Shown here: one piece after another, positions 27,180 to 40,230 of the stretch | Numbering within the stretch: position 1 is the stretch's first letter | Layout: each line of letters starts with the position of its first letter | Source: Epiperipatus broadwayi | Lineage: Eukaryota > Onychophora > Udeonychophora > Euonychophora > Peripatidae | DNA: 64,000 nt | Assembly: GCA_028023455.1 (NCBI GenBank) | Contig: JAQFVV010000018.1 | Coordinates: forward strand, 7,347,274-7,411,273 | Direction of reading: 5' to 3' | The notes under the pieces: model-generated | Seen by the model: the letters and a program-made list of their open reading frames with translations, nothing else | Told to the model about the DNA's origin: nothing | The model's database searches: none | Made by a program: the position numbers and the translations under genes

Positions 27180-27716
27180 TAAACTTGTATAAATAAAAAT
27201 ATTTAGAAAGTCAAACTTTGCATAAATAAAATATTTAAAATTTCAAACTTTAATATATAGAACAGAAATAATTAGACAATTGGAAAAGATAAGAAGCAGA
27301 GATTAAAACGAACTGATAAAAAAAATCAGGTGGGCCTATATAAACTGTGTAGGAGCGGATCATGGGTCTTTTTGCTGTTTTGCCTGATTGAGATCAGAGC
27401 CAATAATTGTTTTTTTTGGTAATCAGAACTTATGAGGGAGAAAAACCCAGATCATCAGATCTGAAGGTTTAAAAATCTGACTAGGGGTAAATATAACAGA
27501 TCCTCCAGATCTTTTATTATTTTGTACGCATTCAGGGTTCTATGTAGGGTTATGTTAAACTGATTAAACCTTGTAATACAAATAACAAAATAAATCTTAG
27601 TAATTAGTAATTCTTGTGCTCTTGTTTTATTTGTGAAACTAATTTAAATCATTTTAGTAATTTATTGTATGTTGTTTGTCCCTGTTGTTTCTCTCACGGA
27701 GTGGATACATTACAAC
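27083..27716 (+). mobile_element. Probable solo LTR, ~630 bp
   Basis: The block is present only in repeat copy 2. It begins TGTTGTG and ends TACAAC, giving a short LTR-style inverted end. Inside, in order, are a microsatellite at 27135-27179, a TATA box (TATATAAA, 27337-27344), a GC-richer stretch and an AATAAA signal (27589-27594), which is the U3-R-U5 arrangement of an LTR. The target duplication is not clean (TTT on both sides). No internal retroviral region is attached. The parent family is unknown. Confidence 0.55.
27135..27179. repeat. (TG)n(TA)n(TG)n compound microsatellite
   Basis: TG units, then about 8 TA units, then about 10 TG units, inside the probable solo LTR. Confidence 0.95.
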
Positions 27717-30493
27717 TTTATTAATATTAAAATTACAAAAAAATAAACAAAAGAAATGACTCCCACTTAAGTAGGTTGCTAAAATCATAAGATATTGGAA
27801 ATTAAATGAATTAGTGAGTACATATGTCAAAGTTTTAATGTAGAACAGATATATAAATAAGGGCCCTCAGATGATAAACACATTTTATCCTTGGGGAAGA
27901 TGTTTTTCAAGCAGGTACATAATAATAAATAAGTTAAGGTAAGTTTAATCAACTCTAGAAAAATATGGTTAAATAGATAAATGCATAACTCTCATGATCA
28001 TGACCAATAAATGCTGAAATATCAAGCTGTAACATACACAAGGGATAAGAAAGGTGGTACTGAGTTTTAAAGTAATAAAAAAATAATGAAGTAGACTGGA
28101 ATAGGATTGCCTTTGCAATATTATATCCAAGTCTTATAATAAATAAATTTATTTTTGTGAAATTAAATGGGTCATGAAACAAGCACCTTCATATAATCCT
28201 TAATAACTCTCATTAACAAGCAGGAACGATTCACTGCACTGGTAACAAAAAATAACAAGACCCACTGAGTCTAGAAAATGAAAGGAATATTTCTGCCTTT
28301 TCATGGTATTAGGCAAACAGAACCTGTCAAATTAAATCTTCCGAAGCAGGGATATATGCCTGCTGAAGAATGGAATGAAATAATCATGAAATTAAACAAC
28401 CAAATAATGCTAAATTTATAGAAAATAATAATAACTATTTGGATTTAAATTTAAATAAATGAAAGTGTAAATGATGATGTCATTAATTTATAATATGTGA
28501 ATATCTATTATATGAGGCTAAATCAAGGCCTATGCAGTTATTTTATATAATAAATTTTTTTATAAAGCAATTACTCCCTGCTTAATTAGACATCGGCTCC
28601 ATATATCTTACAGATAAATGCAATTATTGATATGATTACCTACAATGATAATATATTAAATTTGAATAAAAATTTTTAGAGAGTAAACTATTGCATCATA
28701 CAATATACAGATATATTTATCAAAAGAAAAGAAATGAAGTTTTTAACTTTCAACTTCAGACATTAAATTTTATTTTAAAACTGCAGGTTGTTTATAAATC
28801 ACCTGTATGCATTATACATATATAATTGTCCCTTCTAAAAGAAAATAAAGTTTGACTTTTAACAGTTAATCTTAATTTCAATTTTAAAAGTTATATATAA
28901 AACCATGGTAATTGGATTAATAGCTAAATGTCACTTTTAGAGAGAATTGATTTTAAATAGGCAAATTTAAAGTTGCAAATATTAAAAGAAATACAGAAAT
29001 TTATATTTTTACAAAGATTTGTTCTTAATCTGAGTTAGGGAGTTATTATTTTTGTATTTATCCTCCAAAATTTTCATAATGAGTAGCATATTCAAATTAC
29101 TAAAAAATGAAAACTTCAAGTCATGTCCGATTACTAGATCACATAGTGACAGTAATGTTAAGCAATACGTGGCTAAGCTTGCTACAAGCCTTCATCTAGA
29201 AAAAGTGAGAAACAAATAGAGGCATTACAAATCATTTGATAATGATAAAACAGGTGTTGACAGTCCCAAAACTACAAATAATAGTTAAAAAAAACAAGAA
29301 GAAACCTTAATAGATTATAAACAAAAAATTGAAGTGATAGAAAATTCAAGTAAACTTAATGCTATTACGGATTTGACTGTAAATATTAAAAATCAGAAAG
29401 AAGCTCTGACTCCCTTGAAACCATTGTTAATTCTAATCCAGACCATGGAAATATAAATAAAAACAATAAAAATAAAAACACTAAAAATAACTTACCATAA
29501 ACAGAAAACTGATTACTAAAAATCATTATGAGAAATTCTAAAAATGTTAATATTTCTGGTGGTGCTGTACCAGAAGCAGCTATCGATCACAGTAACAAAA
29601 AGATTTTAGGTCAAAATACCAATTTAGATCAACTTTTGGAACTTTGGAGTACAATAATGCAGAAGCAAGTAATAAAACATTGCCCCAGTCACAGTCTGTT
29701 GGAATTAAATCATCACAACAATATTATCATCAAAATTTATCTTCTGAATCAAACACCAGAAATTTCAATATGAACCGCACCAAATCTAATAACCAAAATG
29801 GAGCAATAGAATTTTAAATTGCACAAAATATATTCATATTAGATTTTCCTTGCCTAAACACAAATAATAAAACTGATAAAACAAATAATAAAGATAAAAA
29901 CATTCAGTTTAACATCATTACAGACGCCTATCAAAAGATATCAATACACTCTCATTTACAAACTAAGCCAATAGTTTTTAACCAACCAAATATCAAAAGT
30001 TATGCTTCAGCACTCAGTAATAAGATATCCAACTCTCAAAAGATAATCTCAAAAGATCAAATTCAACATTGTAATATTCTTGACTTTGTAGAAGATGAAA
30101 ACAGCACACAAATTAATGAACAGATCAACTCACAGCTTAAACAACTATGTGCACAAGAACCACTAAACAACTATGAAATGATTAATCAAAAATTCAACTC
30201 AAGAATTCCACCATTACTCTTCAATTCATTTCAGAACTACCATAATGACAACACATTGATCCTCATCTTAACAAACAACAATTGTAATTTGTTTTCATTT
30301 CCAACAGAAGAATTCTTCAAACTGCTAAAAAACCAACTAGTAGGAAAGGCTTTTAAAAGAGTTTATCATCACCCTAACTGATGCTATGTTATTGTTGAGT
30401 TTCACAACCTGATTCAGAAAGAAATAGTCAAATGTAACCAACTTTTTCTGAATCAAAGATATCTAGTTAAAATAGTAATGAATCAACCCAGAA

Positions 30494-30871
30494 TTGCATA
30501 TGGACTGGCTCACAATTGTTATATCAACTTTACAGAACTCAATCTACAAAAGCTATTTTCCAAATATCACCAGCTTTAAATATATAAGTGAAAAAAGAGC
30601 AGACATTGAACTTCCCTCAAACAATGCTACATTCACACTTAAATTACACAAAGAGCACACTCCTCTTGACATACCATCCACATTAGAGGAAAGGACATGT
30701 CCAATCTTCATTTCCATACATGGGGTGCAACTTCAATGCTTTTACTGTGGTGATCACACTCACCTAGTCAAAGCATGTCCAAAGAAAACCTGTGAGCTAT
30801 GCAACAACAACAACAACAACAAAAACTACAATAGTAACACATCCACTCAAAATTCACCACATTCACATTAA
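30494..30871 (+). pseudogene. ORF1 C-terminal fragment with CCHC zinc knuckle
   Basis: A 125-codon open segment contains CFYCGDHTHLVKAC (C-x2-C-x4-H-x4-C), then a CELC pair, then an asparagine-rich tail encoded by an AAC repeat. This nucleic-acid-binding knuckle is typical of ORF1 proteins of several LINE clades. Upstream frames of the same ORF1 (30178-30381, 29528-29773) are split by stops, so the ATG at 30494 is not a natural start. Confidence 0.7.
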
Positions 30872-31559
30872 TCCTTTTATAATAGCAATGCTCATCAAAT
30901 AGAGCACATAACAAATGAAACACAAATGAATATAGTTTACACCAATGAATAAAAAGTTATGGGAAAACCCAACTCAATATTCAAGACAACAGTTTTGTGC
31001 ACAACACATCGAAACCAATCATCTATCTCAGCACTCATTTAAAGTCTTCACCATGACTAACTCTAAAGATTGACCTCAACCTCAAAATACTGAGTACAAG
31101 GAACATTCAACAAATTTTCTTCTTGCCTCCCAAACAACTGATATGGAACTAACCATCTCAAACAACAAAAGACTCTTGAATCTTCAAGCTCACATCTGTA
31201 AGTAATTCCATGGCAGACTCAGACATAGAACCAAAGCATACACAAACATGTCAAATAAAGCATCTCGTCCAAGAAAAAAACAAAACAAGAGAACTAGAAC
31301 AATGAAAACACAATCCAATCAAGATAGCAGTTTTATGGATCTTACAACAATCACAAATACTGAAACAGACACTACCTTCAAAATACACCTGCTCTAAAAA
31401 CAAATAAATAAATAACATTACCATTTAAAGCAGTATATTCAGTCACTCAGAGTTAGAGCATAAAATCTCATAACATGGATGAACTAATAATCTGGGTTGA
31501 ACACCATTACCCTAATGAATAAATCAAGTAACTCACCAACACAATCTCATCAAATTAGT

Positions 31560-32235
31560 TATGCTGCTAAAAATAGGAGGTATCAATGTCAAGGGCCTCA
31601 ATTCCCTTGACCAGGTATGGGCAGTCAAGAGATGGCTGGAGAATTCTCTGAAACCAAGCTACACTTGCAGTTGACCACAACATAGATCAATTAATGCAAC
31701 AATATGAATTTTTTCATTATGCATCATCGACCTCTGCTTCATCCAGCATTGCTTTTCTCATAAATAAGAATCTCCCTCTCAACAAATTCAAATTATTATA
31801 TCTCAACAAACAACTAGTGATTGCCAACCTATTCATCAGTAACTACTCTATCAATATAATATATTTGTATATCAAAAATAACCCCACCATTCCTCTCTCA
31901 GTGATTTACAAAATCAACTCCCTTCTTTCCTCTGATACCTCTCCGATCATTTTTTTGGAGATTACAACATGGGTTATGATCAGTTCAACTCTAAATACCT
32001 GCACCTGATTAACAGAGTACTTTTGTATGGAGAGGGTTTCTTTTATCCTGAGTCCTCCTTCTATACACTTCAAAAAAGATCATTAGTAGACCTGTTGTAT
32101 TATACTCCAGAGCTTCACTATAACCTTAATGCCAAACTACCATTCATATCTTTCTCAGATCACTTAGCCTTACTAATCAACCTCCAGTTAGATCCCTCCT
32201 TAGCAATACACACAAACCATTTGTGCACAATATGA
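31560..32235 (+). pseudogene. APE-type endonuclease remnant of the LINE
   Basis: Frames 31694-32008 and 31969-32235 overlap and together carry the endonuclease boxes listed for the element: G-D-Y-N-M-G in the second frame from 31969, then S-D-H near 32157. The first frame is shifted relative to the NVKGLNS start box near 31589. At least two frameshifts and a stop separate the parts, so no intact enzyme is encoded. The following frame at 32383-32580 may be linker between endonuclease and a lost reverse transcriptase. Confidence 0.65.
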
Positions 32236-32728
32236 TTATTAAATAAAGCTACCACTCCTGAGTGGATTTTTTCAGAGGCATACATTCTCCTAAACAAAAT
32301 AAATGTTTTTATCCTACCACCACTTCAAGCTTGGTCATCGCTGGTTGGAATACTGAGCACACTAATTGATTTCCATACAAGAATGACCAAAGGTCCCAAT
32401 CAGCAGCAATTAAAGGACCTAGAATTCATCAGTAATAGGTTCATCTCCCTTCCATACACAGAGACCACCATCCACGATATTATGGAACTCAAAACACAAT
32501 ACCATGAGAAGCAGAAGATCCTAGCACACTATATATCCATTAAGAGGTCCAAAATATTCTTATTTAATCATCAAAACTGAACATGTAGCTATACCAGGTG
32601 GGCACTTGGTTCTATTATCAGTCTTCTCAACGAAATTGCTGGGGGGGGAGGACAAGAATTGAAAATAGTATTGAACTTTAAATAACATACAACTTTTTTA
32701 AAAAAGAAATAATATAAAGCTCAAAACA

Positions 32729-32855
<127 letters not shown>

Positions 32856-33170
32856 TTATTTTTATAAGTTTTAAATTTTTTTTCTTATCTTTCTCCATTG
32901 AAAATGTAGAAAATGAAGTCATTTCATTTGACATTTAATTTGTGTAATCTTATAGCACATACATATTTCTACATATTTTTATTATGATGAATAAGTTAAT
33001 TTAAATATATTTTCTTATTGGACAAAAGCTATTTAATATATAAGTTTCTTATTATTATTATTAGTTGTGCTTAACTCATAATGATCTATTTAATCATTCA
33101 AAATATGTTTCAATCTGGATGAGTTTTGCAGTCATTGTTCTTGTAGTAAAAATAGTAATGCAGGGTTTTA

Positions 33171-33189
33171 TAGACTTAGATAAAGTCAT

Positions 33190-33220
<31 letters not shown>

Positions 33221-33300
33221 GCTGATGACTTATATCTAAGTCTATTCAAGAGCCATTATATATATATATATATATATATATAATGGCTCTTGAATAATTG
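33171..33300. repeat. Paired TA-centred inverted repeats
   Basis: TAGACTTAGATAAAGTCATC (33171) is followed by a TA array and then its complement (33221-33244). Directly after, TTCAAGAGCCATTATA (33245) is followed by a second TA array and its complement TAATGGCTCTTGAA (33281). The paralog at 43300-43360 has each arm only once. Both structures could extrude as cruciforms. Confidence 0.85.
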
Positions 33301-33821
33301 CATTAAAGCACACATTTACCCAATTCTTTTTTAAAATATAGATGTTTTGAGAAGTTGATATATATGTTGTATAGGATGCACATATTTTTTTTGAACCAAT
33401 ATATTTTAGCCCCTTAATTAAGGAAGTCATGTTATTAGTTTTAAATAGTGTTTATGAAAAACCAAGTACATTTAAGTTTGAGAAGAATTCAATATGATTA
33501 AGAGAATTAGTCTAACCATTCATCATTGGAAATATATTATTATTATTATATTGAGTTATTTAATATTTAAATAAATATGGTATTATTTATAAATATAATA
33601 TAAATAGTTTTTTCTTTATCCCACAGCACATACAATATATCACATTCATTTGTGTTTTAACAAACTACTTATGCATGAATAGTTTTTTAAAAGTTAAACA
33701 TAAATACAAGAAATGCTAAGTAAATGTAAAAATTATTATAATATTATTATTGCATTTCTGTTATGAATGTAAATAAAATGTTAACTTATTTATTAATTAA
33801 ATTGACTTTGTGTGTATATAT

Positions 33822-34045
33822 GTAAAGTAATTTTTGGGTTAAACCATGTGTTATTTTTGCTTACTTCTCAATGTTTTGATGAAATAGAATCTGCCATTTT
33901 CAAGGTTAACTTTTCAAAGAAAAAGTTAACCTTGACAAAAAGTTTAACCTTGACAATAGTGGACAATGGCAGATGCTATTCCATCAAAACTTTGGAAAGT
34001 AAACAAAAATAACGCATGGTTTAACTCAAAAACTACTTTATTTAC
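33822..34045. mobile_element. Hairpin MITE-like element, ~225 bp
   Basis: The left arm AGTAATTTTTGGGTTAAACC is matched by the complement GGTTTAACTCAAAAACTACT at the right end, with ATCTGCCATT near 33889 and AATGGCAGAT near 33964. The centre (~33930) holds repeats of GTTAACCTTGACA-type sequence. The open frame at 33812-34012 is just a reading through the hairpin. Confidence 0.75.
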
Positions 34046-34067
34046 TTTATATAACTATGGAAATATT

Positions 34068-34560
34068 AAATATAATATATATTCATAAGATTGCATCACT
34101 TACCAAAAGTCTTGCATCACACATGATTATAAAATTTCATTCAGATATTTTATTTTACTCTGAGATGTTCAAAACAACATAACACATACTTGAAACTTAA
34201 TTATAACAAATTTTTCTCAATTTCAGAAGAAATTAATTTTAAAAATAACTTTAAATTATTTATTTATTAAATGTAATTTGGATTCAATAAAGTGTTTTTG
34301 ATTCTGAATTACATTTTAAACTGATTATTAAGTCTTATTAATTCATACAATAATGTTTAGATTTTATGTTATAAAGCCATGATTAAGTTAAACTAAACCC
34401 ACTTACTTACAGTTACAATTTGGCTGCCCAAAAATCTGTGGATGATTAATGAGAGGAACTATTTCCATCATTTACCACTACAATTTTGACACTTGAAATT
34501 CATTGGCATATAAAATAACAAAGCCCTCCCCCTTTTTTTTCTCTTACATATAGTTACAAT
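34068..34560 (+). repeat. LTR-like repeat upstream of the gypsy element, copy 1
   Basis: Collinear with 50780-51262. Landmarks: AAAAGTCTTGCATCACA, TTCATTCAGATATTTYATTT, TTATTAAATGTAATT, CATGATTAAGT and TTACAGTTACAATTTG followed by GCCCAAAAATCTGT. The TTACAATTTGGCTGCCC motif (~34412-34430), repeated as TTACAATTTTGGCACTC at about 34554, looks like an LTR end followed by a tRNA primer-binding site. It lies 400 bp before the gag-like start at 34963. No matching copy was found at the 3' end of that element, so the LTR label is tentative. Confidence 0.5.
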
Positions 34561-35784
34561 TTTGGCACTCAATATGAAGTTCAATGAATATTTAGTATAG
34601 TTGCAATTTTACATGTTTATATTTTATGTGACCCAATAAGTGATTCATGTAATTTTATATTAATATATTATGGCAGAATAATATCTTGATACACATAATA
34701 TTTTTTTTCTGTAAATGCTTGATGACACGGATTGTGATAGATTTCTCACTACAAAGAAATCCCCTCCAGTGGTGAAGAGAATAAATGAGGATAAAGTTAT
34801 TAATTTTTTTGTTAATGTTATTATACATATGTTTTGCGAGATGACTTTTCTTTTACAAGTAATGATAAGAAATATAACAAATTGTGGACAACTATTCACA
34901 GTTAAATATATTTGTGCAATCTTTAAAACTTAAATTTTTTAAAATATTATATTAACTTAATATTATGACTGATACTAATCTAGATATGTCAGACAGGTCT
35001 AGTATTAGCAACATACAAATCATAAAAATGTTAATAACTTGAGTGGTAAGATAGATAATTTAAAAAACTTAAAAACTAAAATTGATAATAACCCTAATAA
35101 ATTTGAAGCTATTGAAGCTAAAATTGATCACTAACTCAAAAAAATTCAATACTGATATAAAATCCAAATTAGATAACTAATTCTAAGGATTTGAAATTTA
35201 AAATTATTACTACTTACGTAAATAGTAATTTAAAGTGAGAATTATACTCACGCTCTCCTCAACAGTTCTTCAGATTTGCTCATATAAAAGAATTTGAGTC
35301 ATGGGAATAAGAGGATCCTTTTTATTCCTGCATAAATACTATATCTTGGATTGAAGATCATTTATTTAACACTCTCAGAAGGCGCGTGCTCAATTAGCTT
35401 GAAAGGCTGATATTTGAATGTAATATAAGTGTAAACACGGTGCTAGATCAAATAATTGCTTATTTTTAAAGAAGTAAAAGAATTTTAAGCTACAGCTGTA
35501 GCCTTGAGAGATGAAACTAAAATTCAGGTTCAGACCCTAAAAGTCAAGTTTGAAGAATCCAGAGAAGAAATGAAAGTTGAGACTCAAATGATATGTGCAA
35601 GATTTGAGGAGTTGTGAAAAGAATGTCAGAATTTTCAAAACCAAAGGGCCAATAATAACAAAGGTTTAAGGGTTGATTTAAATGTTTTTATGAATGGGTT
35701 AGGATGTTCTTTGGAAATAAAGGCTCAAATTGAAAATGCTATTGAACTTCAAAAGAAAGATATTATATAAATTAATTAAGAGTA

Positions 35785-36102
35785 TTGTCAAAGAAAATTT
35801 TGGAATCTGATGATAAGAAAGTGGAGGAGATTTATGAAATAATTCAAACAATCACTACCACAGTCGGCAGACATTTTCAAGATATTAAATTAGATGATTT
35901 TGGCTTAAAATTAGAGAAGGCAAGTGAATATAAAAATTTAAATGAGAGATTAAAGCAATCCTTTTACAAGGTAGAATGTGAAAAAATGTTAAAACCATTT
36001 GGACTTGATATTAAGAGAAGAGTATTAGGGATAGATTCAGATGAGATGAATATTATTGATGAATACAAAAATAAAGTGAGGAAGGACATGATGAGTATAT
36101 GA
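35785..36102 (+). pseudogene. Gag-like fragment (K/E-rich, coiled-coil)
   Basis: A 105-codon open segment, rich in charged residues with heptad-like spacing (KKVEEIYEII, LKLEKASEYKNLNERLKQSF), flanked by further gag-like pieces in other frames (35240-35780 and 36343-36576, the latter with FKGEYNENTFEYLNTLKRF). The position before the protease-polymerase region and the composition suggest a gag capsid or nucleocapsid precursor. No zinc knuckle is visible. Confidence 0.5.
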
Positions 36103-37504
36103 GGTCAGATGAAAGAGCTAAAGTCAATGATGGAAAAGTGATCATATTTTAGCTTTATAAAAGCAAATGGAAGATATTAAATTTGAGACTGATCAAATTA
36201 AAAGTAAAGAGTGGTGTTTTCATTAACCTAGAAAACAGTGAAAATTCTGATTTTCTCTTGAATCAAATCTATGATACTGATGTTGGGTTGTGACAACTGT
36301 TGCTGAAAGTAATCAAGAAAAAGTAGTTAGTTGGAATAGTAGTTGCCATCTCAATTCAAATACTTCATATTTTATAAGTATAAAAGTTTTAAGGGGGAAT
36401 ATAATGAGAATACCTTTGAGTATCTCAATACTTTAAAAAGATTTGTTTGCCTTGGTATGATTAAAAATGGGAAAAGTTGGTGGTTACTAGAAACCACGTC
36501 TATGCATCTGCAAAGGATTGATGGCAGTCATTGTTTTAAAAGTTCTAAACCTATGACAATTATAGGCATGCTATAATGAATAACTGATTGCATACATCAC
36601 CAATTGACCCACGAAAAGTACAATAACAGTAAGAGAAATTACCCAGATTTTTAGACAAGTCACCAAGTTTAAGACTTTAATTGCCTTCCCTTTGTCAGAG
36701 ACCCAGATTGTGAATATCCTACACCAAAAATTTGCCTTATCACATTGAGCAGATATCAGTAGTTGCTGATAGGGATATCATAAAAGAGATTTTGAGTATA
36801 TTGGAAATATTGAAGGCTAGTGAGAATATTTATAATGAAATGTCTAAATTTAGGAAGGAATATTCAAACTACTTACTAGATAATGTAAACTATAGTAGGG
36901 CTGGAAATCAATATGAGAACCATGTTCAAAAGAGAATCAGAAATATTTATGAATTAAGAAAAAAAGGAATCCTATACAGATCATAATGATGGTGTAGAGA
37001 CTAGTAGGTTTAATCAAAATGTTGCTTCTCAATAGGAAGCTATCATAGTCATGGAAAAACAAATATGTTAATATAAATTCCAATGGCAAATGTAAAGACC
37101 AAAAACCAAACTGAATAGGGTCTAATAGCAATGTTTTTCATTGTGGGGACTTGAGACTAATGTGGGGAGGGACAATATGATATTGGCATTGAATTCTTTA
37201 AAGTTTGACTTAAACAAGTTGGAACCTGAGACTTTAGATTATCACCTTACTATTAATCATTGCCTGAAAATTATTGTTTTGTTAGAATTAATTAAAATTG
37301 AAGGTTTTCTAAACACTGACAACCAAATGTCCATTATTTTTGAAAAATTATTTTGTAAATTTACTTTATAAATTTATCATTTCTTTATTATCACCTAAGT
37401 AATCTTCTCAAGTCATATTAGTGAATGGTTCCAAGAACAGGTAATTCTCACAGCAGACACGGGTTAAACTTCAATTAAGTTCTTTAACTACAGAACATGT
37501 ATTT

Positions 37505-38620
37505 TTGATCATGGTTGGACTAATCCACAAACTAATTTTAGAATCTGATTTTATGAATCAATATGGTTGTATCATTGATTATATAGTTAAACAAATCATC
37601 TGCCAAGATGAAAAAATTAATTTTAACCATTGCATTTTTCACCAGTTGATGGATTTGAGTTATGTACAAGCAGCTACTATTGAATTAGATATTAACATGA
37701 AGTTAGATGAATCTGTTGGTTTAAATGGGGAGACAAAAAGCATGTTGTATAAATTGCTATGTCAGTTTAAAAATATTTTTTCTAAGCAATCTGGGATTAT
37801 TAAAGACTATATCCATTGAATTTATTTAAGTAATTCAGACCCATTTCAATGTAAGTCACATCCTATACTGTAACAATATAAAAATGAGGTTGATAAACAA
37901 ATTAATCAGATGGCCAAATGGAGCATTATAAATAATATAATTCATCATTTAATAATCCATTAATGGTAATAAAGAAAAAGCTTGGATTAGTTTGCATCTG
38001 CTTGGATACCCAATTCTTGAATCATAGTATGATTCCAGAGTTTGATATTCCACCTACTATGCATAAACTATGAGCTATTTAAAAGGAAACATTTTTTTTT
38101 TACTAAAATTGATTTGACCATCAATTATTGGCAAATTTATTTACACCCAAATAATCAAAGATAGACTGCATTTAAATACAGTGGCCAATCATACATATTC
38201 CAGCTAATGCTATTTGGATTGGGTAATAGCTTGATGCACTGAATTGATCAAATTTTGATTGATGAAATTAAAAATAAGAATGCCATGTATGTAGATGACA
38301 CTGTCATAGCATCAGAGAATATAAGAAAACATTTGCAGCATTTGAGATTTTTTTTAAAGAATGTGATAATAAAAATATTAAGATTAATTTAAAAAAGAAC
38401 CCCATTGAAATAGAAAAAACAATATTCTTAAGGCATATTGTGGGGGTGGAATGAATCAAATCTTACCCAGACAAGATTGTTGCTATTTAAAATTTACCAG
38501 TGCCAAAAAGTAGAAAACAACTCTACACTTTTCTTGGCATATGTAATTTTTTACCATCACTTTTACAAAAATTTTGCTTTTGACATGGTTCATTTGTTCT
38601 GATTGTTAAAAAAGAAAGAG
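37505..38620 (+). pseudogene. Protease end and reverse transcriptase remnant (gypsy pol)
   Basis: HKLILESDFMNQYGCIIDY (~37522) matches the end of gypsy proteases (I-L-G-x-D-F-L-x-x-Y-x-x-x-I-D). Reverse transcriptase blocks follow: FFTKIDLTINYWQIYLHP (~38097), TAFKYSGQSYIFQLMLFGLG (~38167) and the catalytic box MYVDD (~38286), then FLGICNFLP (~38532), typical of gypsy connection sequence. Stops and frameshifts occur between blocks. Confidence 0.85.
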
Positions 38621-38639
38621 AAGTGAAAATAGTTACAGG

Positions 38640-39110
38640 CTCACACAGATGAGCTTAGTCTTATTAAATCTAAATTTCTAAATAAAGTTATCCTAATTTT
38701 ACTTGCCATTTTATGTGCAGATGGATAGCAGTGCATATAGATTGGGAGTTGTGTTGTTCCAAATAAGTGACAGACAAAAACTATAAGTTTCATATTTATT
38801 AAACTGTCATTTAATGGGTGCTGAGTTGCATTATTCAACAACAGAGAAAGAAGCTCTGGCAATTGTACAAATTTTTACAAAATTGAAACAATTTTTATTG
38901 GAATCATAAATTATTGTAATTAAAGACCATAGAAGTATTGAATTCTTGAATCATGGCTACTTAAATAATGAACATTTAGTTAGATGAAATTTATTCTTAT
39001 AACAGTTTAATTATAGTGTGTAATAATGTCAAGGTAAAAATAACAGAATCCCTGACATTCTTAGCAGAAATCCAGTTAAATTTGAAAACCAGGGTGTTGG
39101 ATACTGAAAA
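38640..39110 (+). pseudogene. RNase H remnant (gypsy pol)
   Basis: In one frame there is LNCHLMGAELHYSTTEKEAL followed by AIVQIFTKLKQFLLES; 'HYSTTEKEALA' is the conserved RNase H block of Ty3/gypsy elements. Next KDHRSIEFLNH and, near 39030, CQGKNNRIPDILSRNP match the end of the domain (G-K-x-N-x-x-x-D-x-L-S-R). The start of the domain is in a different frame (about 38675-38760). Broken, not functional. Confidence 0.8.
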
Positions 39111-39189
39111 TTGATTCCTTACTACAATTTCATTAATAATAGACAATTTGGTTGAAAAGGATTTAGAAATTCTCATGATCCTAAGTTAA

Positions 39190-40230
39190 ATAAAATAATT
39201 TTAGGTTTAGTAGGAAAATCAGGGTTGATAGAAATCACTGGTTCAATGATTAATAGAAAATTATTTGAGTGAAAGATTAATTTATTATATGAACTGTTTA
39301 TATAGGCATTATAGACCTAGAAAAGTGAATCGTATAGTGCATAGACTGTTCTAATGATCTAGAATAGTTTATCTATTCACATTAAATTGTTTAAAATCAT
39401 GTAAAATATTTTAAAAACCAAATTTTTAAATAAATTGTATACTGGTAAATTACAGCCTATTTTGCCAAATAGGTCAAATGAAATTTCAGTAATTGATTTC
39501 TATGAGCCTTTGTTATCTTACTGCCACTATAAATTTCTACCAGATACCTATGATATTTTACCTATGATATTTTTTTAAAATAAATGTTTGTATATTCTAT
39601 ATGGAAAACTAATTACCATAATGTTACTAAGGTTTTGCAAAATTCTTAATTTCCATTAATTGAAAAATCTGAATCTATTCTCACTGACCATGCGACTTCA
39701 TTTATATCTACAGAATGAAAAGATTGTTTAAAAATTCAAAATATTAAACATATCCCTTAATCTAATCCATATGAAAGAATCATGAGTTAACTTGTAGTCT
39801 ATTTAGGGTATATCTTGAAGGGAACCATGGAGTCTGGGTGAATCAGTTAAAACACATCATACAAGATATAAATATGACTCAAAATGAGTCTACCAATTTT
39901 ACTTCTAAATTATGCTTTTGTTGTGATCAAGACTCTTTTAACTACTATTTAAAAAAATCATAAGACTGACCTAGAAAGGGCTAAAGAGAATATAATGAAG
40001 ATGGGTGAGAAATTTAGTTCACAAGAACCACAACTAAGTCAATTTGAAGTTGGTGATTCAGTCTTAATTTATACCCTCATGTTAGTCACCCACATGAACA
40101 TCAGTATAAAAAGTTCTTTAATTTATAGAAAGGTTCCTATACAATAGAAAATTGGGAAAAGTGCATATATGATCAATATGCCAGATGGACTGAAAAAAAT
40201 ATACAATTACAGCTTACACAGCCAATGTAA
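39190..40230 (+). pseudogene. Integrase remnant (gypsy pol)
   Basis: LYTGKLQPILPNRSNEISVI followed by DFYEPL (~39436-39513) matches the linker and first catalytic strand of gypsy integrases (G-x-L-x-P-x-x-P...D-x-x-G-P). Further on, QEPQLSQFEVGDSVLIY (~40023) matches the C-terminal F-x-V-G-D-x-V box. Stops and frameshifts are frequent. The zinc-finger region is not recognisable. Confidence 0.65.

Larger units (their letters stand above)
26885..28982 (+). repeat. Dispersed ~2-kb repeat, copy 2 (interrupted by probable solo LTR)
   Basis: Collinear with 20062-22523. The region around 28762 (CATTAAATTTTATTTTAAAA) is the empty site of the Merlin insertion in copy 1. Copy 2 carries its own extra block at about 27083-27716 that copy 1 lacks. 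Open frames within it are not conserved between copies and are not annotated as genes. Confidence 0.85.
29079..32640 (+). mobile_element. Decayed non-LTR retrotransposon (zinc-knuckle ORF1 + endonuclease)
   Basis: An ATG at 29079 begins MSSIFKLLKNENFKSCPITR; ORF1-like sequence continues with stops through a zinc knuckle at about 30738-30810. Then comes an APE-type endonuclease region: INVKGLNSLDQ near 31586, FGDYNMGYDQF near 31960, and SFSDHLALLINL near 32151, matching the N-x-(R/K)-G-L, G-D-x-N and S-D-H boxes. The reverse transcriptase is absent. After 32640 the sequence switches to a repeat also found at 41630. Composition is C/A-rich on the plus strand, unlike the flanks. Clade not assigned. 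Confidence 0.75.
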
